Shown piece after piece: positions 1 through 6,583 of a stretch of DNA of 10,171 nt (its first letter is position 1; each line of letters starts with the position of its first letter). Origin of the DNA: Bacteroidales bacterium (lineage in GTDB: Bacteria > Bacteroidota > Bacteroidia > Bacteroidales > P3). The stretch covers positions 1-10,171 of the forward strand of contig JAFZEK010000147.1 of NCBI GenBank assembly GCA_017560705.1, in the 5' to 3' direction. A model generated the notes under the pieces. It searched no databases, was not told the origin of the DNA, and saw only the letters and a list, made by a program, of their open reading frames with translations. A program made the translations under genes and the position numbers.

Positions 1-334
1 CTTGCAAACTAATTTGAGCATCTTGTTGGAATTTTTCAATTCTAGATCCTTTTTCTTGCAATTCTGTTTGTTTTGTTTTCTTTATAAGGTCGGACATTTG
101 AGATTCCTTAGCCATATATTCATTGTAAAGTTGTTGCAATTCAGCTTGCATATTTTTCAACTCATTTTCTAGTTCAATCATTTCTCTTTGCAATTGAGCT
201 TGAGCTGAATCTCTACCTGGCATAATCTTCAATAGTTCATTAGAATCAATGTGTCCTAACTTTACATTTTTTTGAGCAAAAGCTGTTCCTAATGTCATCA
301 ACGCTAATGCTAGTACGATACATACTTTCTTCAT
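1..334 (-). CDS. ompH: Skp/OmpH-family periplasmic chaperone, second copy (C-terminus beyond left edge)
   Basis: This is a partial gene: 111 codons are open from the ATG at 334 to the window edge. The product begins MKKVCIVLALALMTLGTAFA, a clear Sec signal peptide with cleavage expected before Q21. A short strand with GHIDSNELLKIMPG (about residues 27-40) follows, which is the usual start of OmpH/Skp proteins. From about residue 43 onward it is a Gln/Glu/Lys-rich heptad-like segment (LENELKNMQAELQQLYNEY), the coiled-coil tentacle of Skp. Skp trimers hold unfolded outer-membrane proteins in the periplasm and pass them to the BAM complex, which fits the neighbouring bamA. It lies 82 bases downstream of another ompH. 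Isoleucine codons here are mostly ATT, unlike the ATA-rich upstream genes, which may reflect high expression. The family call is confident; the exact client range is unknown. Confidence 0.88.
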   Translation of the reverse strand, partial: MKKVCIVLALALMTLGTAFAQKNVKLGHIDSNELLKIMPGRDSAQAQLQREMIELENELKNMQAELQQLYNEYMAKESQMSDLIKKTKQTELQEKGSRIEKFQQDAQISLQ

Positions 335-385
335 GATGTTTTCTTAGTATATTATATTTATTATATTATTAAATTACTTCTCTAT

Positions 386-412
386 AATTATTATCCAGTA
401 TCAATAATAATT
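386..412. repeat. AT-only perfect inverted repeat between the two ompH genes
   Basis: Positions 386-394 (AATTATTAT) and 404-412 (ATAATAATT) are exact reverse complements separated by 9 bases (395-403). In the minus-strand transcript the hairpin would sit just after the TAA of the first ompH (417-419) and about 50 bases before the next start. No T tract follows on the minus strand, so it is not a normal terminator for this transcript. It could be an RNA stability or processing element. An AT-only stem is weak, and such repeats arise easily in AT-rich spacers. Confidence 0.4.
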
Positions 413-416
413 CTTT

Positions 417-956
417 TTACTTCGTCGAGGTTTTAGATTTACCTTTTCCGTAGCCCAATTGCTCTAATATTTCATCGCTAATATCGTTCTTTGGACTTAC
501 ATATAACAACGTTGCAGAGCCAGCCTTGTCAAACACGAAAGCGTAGTTCTTAGTTTCGGCAGTTTTTTCTATGGCCGAATACACCTTATCTTGTATAGGT
601 TTCATAAGCTCTTCGCGTTTCTTTTCCAAGTCACCACCCGAACCGAAACGTTTACGTTGCAATTCTTTGGCTTCTTTTTCTTTAGCTATAATCTCATTTT
701 GACGTTTTGTGCGCAAATCGTCTGGCAAAAGATTAGCTTCTGTTTGATAGCTTTTGTACAATCTATCTATCTCTTGAAATTTTGTTTCTATTTCTTTCTG
801 CCAGTCAATAGAGTACTTATCTAAGCTCTTTTGTGCTTGTTCATATTCGGGAATGCTAGAAAGTATATACTCTGTATTTACACAAGCATACTTCTGAGCC
901 GAAGCTATCCCTACCCACATCATAAATAACGATGCCAATAAAACTACTTTTTTCAT
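417..956 (-). CDS. ompH: Skp/OmpH-family periplasmic chaperone, first copy
   Basis: The product is 179 residues, a typical length for the family. It starts MKKVVLLASLFMMWVGIASA, a Sec signal peptide with cleavage expected before Q21. The mature start, YACVNTEYILSSIPEYEQAQ, matches the OmpH N-terminal strand. A long charged helix (about residues 42-125, rich in K, E, Q and R) forms the Skp coiled-coil arm. The C-terminal strand YAFVFDKAGSATLLYVSP (about 138-155) closes the small beta body that trimerises. Known role of the family: a holding chaperone for unfolded outer-membrane barrels. The gene starts 26 bases after the bamA stop, so it is almost certainly co-transcribed with bamA. A second ompH follows, and tandem ompH genes after bamA are usual in Bacteroidota. 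The short Lys/Ser/Thr-rich C-terminal tail (GKGKSKTSTK) is unremarkable. Confidence 0.93.
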   Translation of the reverse strand: MKKVVLLASLFMMWVGIASAQKYACVNTEYILSSIPEYEQAQKSLDKYSIDWQKEIETKFQEIDRLYKSYQTEANLLPDDLRTKRQNEIIAKEKEAKELQRKRFGSGGDLEKKREELMKPIQDKVYSAIEKTAETKNYAFVFDKAGSATLLYVSPKNDISDEILEQLGYGKGKSKTSTK

Positions 957-982
957 ATTGTGTCTTTTTGGTATTAAATAAT

Positions 983-3535
983 TTATTCTATAGATTGATT
1001 TATGGAGAAATGGAAGTGTGAACCACCATTTGTTTTATCGTCGAAACCGTAGCCCCAATCCACACCTATCAAACCGAAGGCGGGCATGTAGATACGTACA
1101 CCCAAACCTGCCGATGTATACATACGGAATGGCTGGAACTGCGACAAACTCAACCACGAATTACCTGCTTCCAAGAAACCTAAGGCATATATCGTAGCTG
1201 CAGAAGAATTTGTCAATGCTTGGCGTAGTTCCAATGTAAACTTATCATATACAGCTGCACCTGTATGGTTGCCCGAAGCATCTGTTGGGGTTAATGCATA
1301 GGTGTTATATCCTCTTAATGCTATAACATCTCTTGCATCCAAAGACCATGTAGACAAACCATCGCCACCTAAATAATAACGACCGAATGGCGACAAACCA
1401 ATGTCTTTATTATAATGTCCCATCAAACCAAAACGGAAACGAGTGTTCAAAACCAAATCTCCTGCCAAATTAAACATCCAAGAACCCTTTATGTTTATTT
1501 TGTAGTACTCTAACCATTTGTATTTATCTTGGTCGCTCAATCCTGCATAGTCTTTAGCATTGAACAACGAATAAGGAGGAGTGGCCTGCATATTCACCGA
1601 CACTTCTGAACCACTTAGTGGATATATTGGTGAATCGAAAGAATTTCTACTCAATGTGGCATTATAGTTCAAATCGTTCGAATGTCCATCCGAGAACACA
1701 AACGTTGTATAATTATGTACCGAATATTTTCTAAATACTAACCCTTGCGAAAAGATGAAGTAGTTATCAGGCCAAGTAAGACGTTTTGCCAACGATACTC
1801 CTGCTCCAGTTATTCCTAAGCTGTAATATTCTTCAGCGTTCTTATCGTAAGTGTATCCATTACTATACAAGCTGTGGTAGATATTTACCGACAATGCCTG
1901 AGGCTTTTTACCCCCAAGCCAAGGCTCTGTAAATGCTGCATTCACGGAATAATAATAAGTACCGTTCGACTGAGCACTTATAGATAGCTGCTGTCCATCA
2001 CCTGATGGTAGCGGATTCCATGCCTTTTTATTAAAAAGATTTCTTACTGAAAAATTATTGAACGACAAACCTACAGTTCCGATTACCATGCCAGCTCCCC
2101 CTCCTCCGGATAAAGATATTTGGCTTGTGGATTGCTCTTCAAACTTATAGGTAATATCTACTGTGCCATTATCGCTAGGTTGTATATCTGGCACCAACGA
2201 TTCTTGTTTGAAGAACTGCATAGTGGCCAATTCTCTAAGGCTTCGCATCACTAGGTCTTTGCTATACAAATCACCAGGACGAGTATATAGCTCTCGCATA
2301 ATTATTTTATCGTTGGTCACGGTATTGCCTTCTAGCATAACCTTGTTTATGCGATACTGTTCACCTTCTCTCATTCTCACCTCTATGTCTATAGAGTCAT
2401 TTTCTACTGCTATTTCAGTAGGCATAGCACGAAATGCCAAATAGCCATTATCCATGTACAGAGAGTTTATATTATCAGTGCCTGTTGGCTCCATAGATAC
2501 GTTTTGCTCCAACATCTTTTTGTTATAGGGTTGCCCCTTTTCTATACGCATCAGCTTAGCTAACTGCGATGATGGATAAACAGTATTACCTGCAAAAGTT
2601 ATATTCCTGAAATAGTATCTATTACCCTCGTATACTTTCAATTTTATTCCTAGCGAACCGTCTGGGTTGGTATACACCGAATCCGACACTATTTTTGCAT
2701 CTCTGTAGCCCAATTCGTTGTATTTTTCCACGATACTCTCTAGGTCGGTCTTATAGTCTGATTCTATGTACTTTGATTTCTTCCAAAAGCCCGAAGTCCA
2801 AAAATACATTTTCTTCCAATAATTCACATCGTGAGTATTCTTCATTTCCTTTTGCAAATCATTAGCCGACAAAGTTTTATTTCCCTCAAATTCTATGGAT
2901 TTTATCTTCACTTTCGAATGCTTATTCACATCGAAAACTAAAATAACCTCTTCGCGTTCCTTGGTAGTATCTGGCACCGTTAGCACGTTCACCTCTACAT
3001 TGTGGTAGCCCTTTTGAATATAATGAGCACGTATCAAATTGGACGATGTAGTTATTAAATTTTCTGTCACCACATCTCCTACCACTATTTTTATCTCTTC
3101 ACGTATCTTGTCCACATCCGATTTTTTCACTCCTTTAAATTGGAATTTCGACAATCTCGGACGTTGCGACAGCTTGATATTCAAGAATATCAAATTATCT
3201 TGAATCCTACTTGCTTCTATTTTTACGTCGTCAAAAATTTCTTGTTTCCACAGCTTGTCTATCGCAGAAGATAGCTTGTCGCCTGGCACCAATATTTCGT
3301 CCCCAACTTTCAATCCTGAAACCAAAAGTATCGTTCTAGAGTCCAATTTATCAGCACCATCCACAGTTATCCCCCCTATTTCATATTTCTTTGGGGTAAG
3401 ATAATCTATATCATACGATCCAGCAGCTGTTATCACCTGTTGGGCATTTGCCATGGGCAAAACTAACATCATTATAGCCACGGCAAAGATTAGTTTTTCT
3501 CTCATTTGTATTGTTATGTTTTTTATTTTAGTCAT
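983..3535 (-). CDS. bamA: BamA, outer membrane protein assembly factor (Omp85 family)
   Basis: The product is 850 residues with an N-terminal signal peptide ending near MANA-Q (residue 31). Five POTRA domains follow, at about residues 50-122, 127-204, 209-303, 305-389 and 392-466. Typical POTRA patterns are visible, such as VEGNxx-like strands (FEGNKTLSANDL, LEGNTVTNDKII) and YxxxGY turns (HYIQKGYHNV, YMDNGYLAF). Residues from about 475 to the end form the 16-stranded barrel. RGYNTYA at 741-747 is the conserved loop-6 (V/I)RG(F/Y) motif. BamA is the core insertase of outer-membrane barrels. It lies between uppS (141 bases upstream) and two ompH genes. ATG 3535 opens the longest frame; a second ATG at 3505 (MREKLIFAV) gives a more compact signal peptide and is a real alternative. 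The chain ends INQSIE rather than in an aromatic residue. The leader carries a promoter-like box and an RNA structure. Confidence 0.96.
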   Translation of the reverse strand: MTKIKNITIQMREKLIFAVAIMMLVLPMANAQQVITAAGSYDIDYLTPKKYEIGGITVDGADKLDSRTILLVSGLKVGDEILVPGDKLSSAIDKLWKQEIFDDVKIEASRIQDNLIFLNIKLSQRPRLSKFQFKGVKKSDVDKIREEIKIVVGDVVTENLITTSSNLIRAHYIQKGYHNVEVNVLTVPDTTKEREEVILVFDVNKHSKVKIKSIEFEGNKTLSANDLQKEMKNTHDVNYWKKMYFWTSGFWKKSKYIESDYKTDLESIVEKYNELGYRDAKIVSDSVYTNPDGSLGIKLKVYEGNRYYFRNITFAGNTVYPSSQLAKLMRIEKGQPYNKKMLEQNVSMEPTGTDNINSLYMDNGYLAFRAMPTEIAVENDSIDIEVRMREGEQYRINKVMLEGNTVTNDKIIMRELYTRPGDLYSKDLVMRSLRELATMQFFKQESLVPDIQPSDNGTVDITYKFEEQSTSQISLSGGGGAGMVIGTVGLSFNNFSVRNLFNKKAWNPLPSGDGQQLSISAQSNGTYYYSVNAAFTEPWLGGKKPQALSVNIYHSLYSNGYTYDKNAEEYYSLGITGAGVSLAKRLTWPDNYFIFSQGLVFRKYSVHNYTTFVFSDGHSNDLNYNATLSRNSFDSPIYPLSGSEVSVNMQATPPYSLFNAKDYAGLSDQDKYKWLEYYKINIKGSWMFNLAGDLVLNTRFRFGLMGHYNKDIGLSPFGRYYLGGDGLSTWSLDARDVIALRGYNTYALTPTDASGNHTGAAVYDKFTLELRQALTNSSAATIYALGFLEAGNSWLSLSQFQPFRMYTSAGLGVRIYMPAFGLIGVDWGYGFDDKTNGGSHFHFSINQSIE

Positions 3536-3549
3536 AAATCTACACGTTT

Positions 3550-3588
3550 CTGCAAAAGCACAACGTTGAATAATTTGCAGTTATTCAA
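3550..3588 (-). promoter_or_regulatory. Possible pseudoknot or alternating hairpin in the bamA leader RNA
   Basis: Read on the minus strand, TTGAATAA (3588-3581) and TTATTCAA (3573-3566) form a perfect 8-bp stem. The 7-base loop CTGCAAA (3580-3574) is exactly complementary to TTTGCAG (3556-3550), 9 bases downstream of the stem. This fits an H-type pseudoknot if one loop base stays unpaired to cross the groove. Alternatively, the two pairings could be mutually exclusive hairpins. The downstream arm ends 14 bases before ATG 3535, so either state could change ribosome access. I recognise no known riboswitch family. The complementarity is directly visible; folding and function are inference. Confidence 0.4.
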
Positions 3589-3625
3589 ATAATTACCACA
3601 CATCAGTCAACACCAATCCAACTGG

Positions 3626-3659
3626 CAAATATACACAATATTTTTCAATATTGCCACAA
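3626..3659 (-). promoter_or_regulatory. Predicted Bacteroidota-type promoter for bamA
   Basis: On the minus strand TATATTTG (3633-3626) matches the Bacteroidota -7 consensus TAnnTTTG exactly. A TTG (3659-3657) lies 23 bases upstream and could serve as the -33 element, at the long end of accepted spacing. Transcription would start near 3620, giving a leader of about 85 bases before ATG 3535. This would allow bamA and the ompH genes to be made independently of uppS read-through. The -7 match is good and the -33 match is weak. Confidence 0.45.
3636..3653. promoter_or_regulatory. Palindrome between the -33 and -7 boxes of bamA, possible operator
   Basis: CAATATT (3636-3642) and AATATTG (3647-3653) are perfect inverted repeats with a 4-base centre. 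The palindrome lies just upstream of the predicted -7 box, inside the promoter spacer, where a bound repressor would block RNA polymerase. No T tract follows on the minus strand, so it does not read as a terminator of uppS. No regulator gene lies in the window, so operator function is inference. Confidence 0.3.
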
Positions 3660-3676
3660 TAAAATCACCAACGCTC

Positions 3677-4420
3677 TTATTTCGTTTCTATTTGATCGCC
3701 TGTTTTGCCGAAACGTCTTTGTCGGCCTTGGTAGTCCAAAATAGCTTCCACTAAATCAGTCTTTCTAAAATCCGGCCACAATTTTTGAGTAAAATACAGC
3801 TCTGTATAAGCCAATTGGCACAACATGAAATTGCTTATTCTGTATTCTCCGCTTGTTCTTATCAGCAAATCTGGGTCAGGAATGTTTTTTGTGGCAAGAT
3901 ATTGGTGCATAGTGTTTTCGTTCACATCGCAGACGCTTAATTTTCCGTCTTTGGCATCGTTAACTATGTTTTTTATTGCCTCTTGTATCTCCCATTTGGA
4001 GCTATAGCTAAGTGCCAAAATAAGCACTGTGCCAGTGTTCTTCGAAGTATTTTCTATACACTGCATCAGCTCGTTATAGGTACTTTCAGGCAACGATTTT
4101 GTGTCTCCTATAGTTTGCAGTTTTATATTGTTTTTTTGTAGTGTCGGCGTTTCTTCGTGAATACATTTCACTAGCAATTGCATCAGCCCTTGCACCTCTG
4201 CTTCGGGGCGATTCCAGTTTTCGGTAGAAAAAGCATAGAGTGTCAAATATTTTACTCCTAGCTCGGCCGCTCCTTCCACGGTTTCTCTCACCGCTGTAAT
4301 GGCACTCTGATGTCCGAATATTCTTTCTTTCATCTGCTTTTTTGCCCAGCGTCCATTACCATCCATTATCACTGCCACATGCAACGGCAACTTTTGTGAA
4401 TCTATCCTTGTATCCATCAT
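3677..4420 (-). CDS. uppS: Isoprenyl transferase / undecaprenyl diphosphate synthase UppS
   Basis: The product is 247 residues, the usual length for cis-prenyltransferases. It adds isopentenyl diphosphate units to farnesyl diphosphate to make the C55 carrier for peptidoglycan and surface polysaccharides, acting at the inner face of the cytoplasmic membrane. Visible motifs are VIMDGNGRWAKK (17-28) with the catalytic, Mg-binding Asp20; GHQSA (36-40); FSTENWNRP (64-72); ALSYSSKWEI (136-145), a form common in Bacteroidota; and RTSGEYRISNF (188-198) with Glu207 in AYTEL, the second metal ligand. Cys201 sits where many relatives have Trp (SNFLLWQ). All key catalytic residues are present. Two consecutive ATGs at 4420 and 4417 are both possible starts, with a weak purine stretch (AAAAG) upstream. 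It lies 79 bases after the DUF6089-like gene and before bamA, an order common in this phylum. Confidence 0.96.
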   Translation of the reverse strand: MMDTRIDSQKLPLHVAVIMDGNGRWAKKQMKERIFGHQSAITAVRETVEGAAELGVKYLTLYAFSTENWNRPEAEVQGLMQLLVKCIHEETPTLQKNNIKLQTIGDTKSLPESTYNELMQCIENTSKNTGTVLILALSYSSKWEIQEAIKNIVNDAKDGKLSVCDVNENTMHQYLATKNIPDPDLLIRTSGEYRISNFMLCQLAYTELYFTQKLWPDFRKTDLVEAILDYQGRQRRFGKTGDQIETK

Positions 4421-4499
4421 CTTTTGTTGGTATATTATTGTCTTATAACTATTTATTCTCTGTCATTATTTTCTTTTGCCAGCACACTGTTTTTTTTCT

Positions 4500-5381
4500 C
4501 TATTTACCCCTTTCGCAATGTGGTTTCCACCCGAAAAAGGTCATTACAGCATCGAGACGCACTGTAAATGTCAGCCCTAGAAAGGCGTACCAATCGTTCA
4601 GCGAATCGTCGCCACGCTGAATACCTGGAGCATTTTCATATCCCGGCACCACCTCGCCCGTTCTGTCGCTCAAAACCACCGACATATCTCCGCCTATATC
4701 TTTCAGTACCTCATGTTCCACATAAGTGGTACTCACGTCATCCAAGTAGTCTGTCCACGTTTTGCGGAAACCGTATTCCAATCCTAACACTACGTACTTC
4801 GTTGGTTTCCACTTTATTCCTAGCCCAAACGGCATAGTGCGTTCTATCAGCGCATATTTAGCTCTGTCGGGATACAGCTCCGAACCTTGTCCCTCGGTAC
4901 CAAGTGGTTGTAGCTCATACCACTGTGTCTCTCCAGTAGCCGGGTTTGTATATTCGGCTTTGGGGTTGAACCCAAAGAAGCCATAGCCTGCAAAAAGGTA
5001 GGGTGTCCACCGGTAAGAACCCAAGCCATCTTTGCCGAAAGGCAAGAAGTTAAACTGTACGTTTACAGCCATTTCCACCACTTTCGACCGAAAACTGAGG
5101 TTGCGACGCTTTATCACATCTGGATTACCGCCCTCTATTTGCCCATAGCCACCCGAAAACTGCACCACCCAACGCTGACCGGTATTGTAGCGAAACAACA
5201 GCATGCCCCCCGGACGTTGCTTGCCTAGCATACTTTGGTTGTTCAAATCGCCTAAATAGCTCATGCCTCCGGCTGCAATCCCTAGCTCCATATTAGCATA
5301 GCGGAGTTGCGACCTCGCCCCAAATGTCAACACCAAGAACAACAGAATCAAAATCTTACACTTTAATTCTCGTTGTATCAT
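4500..5381 (-). CDS. DUF6089-like outer-membrane beta-barrel protein
   Basis: From the ATG at 5381 the product is 293 residues. It starts MIQRELKCKILILLFLVLTF with cleavage likely after the GARS before Q25, a good Sec signal peptide. The mature start (YANMELGIAAGGMSYLGDLN) followed by GGMLLFRYNTGQRW is characteristic of the DUF6089 barrels found just before uppS in many Bacteroidota. Alternating hydrophobic and polar strands continue to the end, for example YLFAGYGFFGFNP, FGLGIKWKP, YVVLGLEYGFRKTW and WYAFLGLTFTVRL. The protein is expected in the outer membrane; its function is not established, and its position suggests a link to envelope assembly. The open frame extends upstream to 5489, but that extra N-terminus would bury the signal peptide and overlaps a terminator-like hairpin, so I reject it. 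The ribosome site is weak and A-rich, with AAGAGAAAT before the start. Confidence 0.85.
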   Translation of the reverse strand: MIQRELKCKILILLFLVLTFGARSQLRYANMELGIAAGGMSYLGDLNNQSMLGKQRPGGMLLFRYNTGQRWVVQFSGGYGQIEGGNPDVIKRRNLSFRSKVVEMAVNVQFNFLPFGKDGLGSYRWTPYLFAGYGFFGFNPKAEYTNPATGETQWYELQPLGTEGQGSELYPDRAKYALIERTMPFGLGIKWKPTKYVVLGLEYGFRKTWTDYLDDVSTTYVEHEVLKDIGGDMSVVLSDRTGEVVPGYENAPGIQRGDDSLNDWYAFLGLTFTVRLDAVMTFFGWKPHCERGK

Positions 5382-5456
5382 ATTTCTCTTTTCTTGTTTC
5401 AACATTTGTTCTTTTAGCATAGGTACACGTTTTCTTATTAGCACTTTATAATTACG

Positions 5457-5519
5457 AAAAAAAGGGCAATTTATTGTTTCGTCGCCCATTTTTTAGCGAA
5501 AAAAAAGTACTAAATTGCC
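5457..5519 (-). terminator. Rho-independent terminator after rluD
   Basis: On the minus strand GGCAATTTA (5519-5511) pairs perfectly with TAAATTGCC (5473-5465), followed by C and seven T (5463-5457). The arms begin right after the rluD stop codon. The 37-base loop is long, but TTTCG (5501-5497) and CGAAA (5481-5477) inside it can pair, giving a stacked compound hairpin. It separates the PASTA-to-rluD unit from the DUF6089-to-ompH unit. I see no TAnnTTTG box between it and the start at 5381, so the next promoter is unidentified. Confidence 0.6.
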
Positions 5520-6572
5520 TTAAGCCATGTCATTGGAATGCACCACATATTTACGCCATTTTTCCAACACGCTCTCCATGTCGGTCGGAAGCTCCGATTC
5601 AAAGTACATTTTTTCCTTGGTGGTTGGATGCACAAAGCCTAGTACTTTAGCGTGCAACGCCTGACGTGGCAACATGTCGAAACAGTTGTTTACGAACTGC
5701 TTATATTTCGAGAAAGTAGTCCCTTTTAGTATTATGTTTCCACCGTAGGTGTCATCGTTGAAGAGCGGATGACCAATGTATCTCATGTGGGCACGAATCT
5801 GATGTGTACGTCCTGTTTCTAGCACACATTCCACTAGCGACACATATCCGAAGCGTTCCACCACATTCCAGTGTGTTACAGCATGTTTGCCTTGGTCGCC
5901 GTCGGGGTATACGGTCATTATCTTTCTATCCTTGGTGGAGCGTCCAAGGTGGCCTATTATAGTGCCACTGTCTTCAGCAAAATCGCCCCAAACCAATGCA
6001 TTATATTTTCTATCTATAGTATGCTCATAGAACTGTTTAGCCAAATAGGTCTGTGCCATTTCGTTTTTGGCAATAAGCAGTAGACCAGTGGTGTTCTTGT
6101 CTATTCTATGCACCAAATACGGAGCCACTGGCGAGCCATCGGCGTTGGTAGCACCTTGAAAATGAAACGTCAAAGCATTAAGCAGCGTACCTGTGTAGTT
6201 TCCATAGCCAGGGTGTACCACTAGGTTCGCTTGCTTGTTCACCACTATCACGTCGGCATCTTCGTACACGATATTCAGCGGTATATCTTGTGGTATTATC
6301 TCTATCTCCCTCGGTGGCTCTGGTAGCAACACGCTTATCACATCGTGTGGCTTCACTCTGTAGCTGGACTTCACGGGCTTGTCATTCACCAATATACATT
6401 CCGCTTTGGCTGCATTTTGTATTTTATTTCGCGAAGCTCCCTCTATGCGAGCCATCAAAAATTTATCTATACGCAACAGGCTTTGTCCTTTATCCACCAC
6501 CACTCGGTAGTTCTCATACATCTCGCCTTCTTCGTGCTTGTCGTCTATCTCTTGAAGTGTTTCGTCTATCAT
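5520..6572 (-). CDS. rluD: RluD-type 23S rRNA pseudouridine synthase (RluA family)
   Basis: The product is 350 residues. Domains in order are a short acidic N-terminal extension (1-20), an S4 RNA-binding domain (about 30-85, with LLRIDKFLMARI and ILVNDKPVKSSYRVKPHD), and the RluA catalytic domain (about 95-320). Catalytic motif HRIDKNTTGLLL spans 155-166, with Asp158 as the nucleophile. GRTHQIRAHM (254-263) and RQALHA (303-308) are the other family signatures. The enzyme converts specific uridines in rRNA to pseudouridine. RluD proper modifies helix 69 of 23S rRNA, and the S4 domain plus overall length favour RluD or its close relatives over RluA; exact target sites are inferred. ATG 6572 has a strong AGGAG site six bases upstream that overlaps the stop of the preceding gene, so translation is probably coupled. 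It is the last gene of its unit, with a terminator directly after it. Confidence 0.93.
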   Translation of the reverse strand: MIDETLQEIDDKHEEGEMYENYRVVVDKGQSLLRIDKFLMARIEGASRNKIQNAAKAECILVNDKPVKSSYRVKPHDVISVLLPEPPREIEIIPQDIPLNIVYEDADVIVVNKQANLVVHPGYGNYTGTLLNALTFHFQGATNADGSPVAPYLVHRIDKNTTGLLLIAKNEMAQTYLAKQFYEHTIDRKYNALVWGDFAEDSGTIIGHLGRSTKDRKIMTVYPDGDQGKHAVTHWNVVERFGYVSLVECVLETGRTHQIRAHMRYIGHPLFNDDTYGGNIILKGTTFSKYKQFVNNCFDMLPRQALHAKVLGFVHPTTKEKMYFESELPTDMESVLEKWRKYVVHSNDMA

Positions 6573-6578
6573 CGTTTT

Positions 6579-6583
6579 CTCCT
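6579..6583 (-). promoter_or_regulatory. Shine-Dalgarno site of rluD overlapping the upstream stop codon
   Basis: AGGAG (6583-6579) precedes the rluD ATG by six bases. It shares bases with the TAG stop (6584-6582) of the sorting-domain gene. A consensus site like this is uncommon in Bacteroidota, where most starts, including the others in this window, lack one. The overlap fixes the rluD start and suggests that ribosomes finishing the upstream gene reinitiate here. Confidence 0.7.

Noticed and set aside
3561..3568. Palindrome CAACGTTG in the bamA leader
   Set aside because: An eight-base palindrome is expected by chance at this scale. It lies next to the larger leader structure, but I see no reason to treat it as a separate element.
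4421..4499. Possible promoter between the DUF6089 gene and uppS
   Set aside because: No TAnnTTTG box occurs on the minus strand in this 79-base gap, so co-transcription from upstream is the simpler reading.
4342..4837. Two overlapping plus-strand open frames opposite uppS and the DUF6089 gene
   Set aside because: Both are antisense to confident genes, overlap each other, and are low in complexity with no plausible ribosome site considered decisive.
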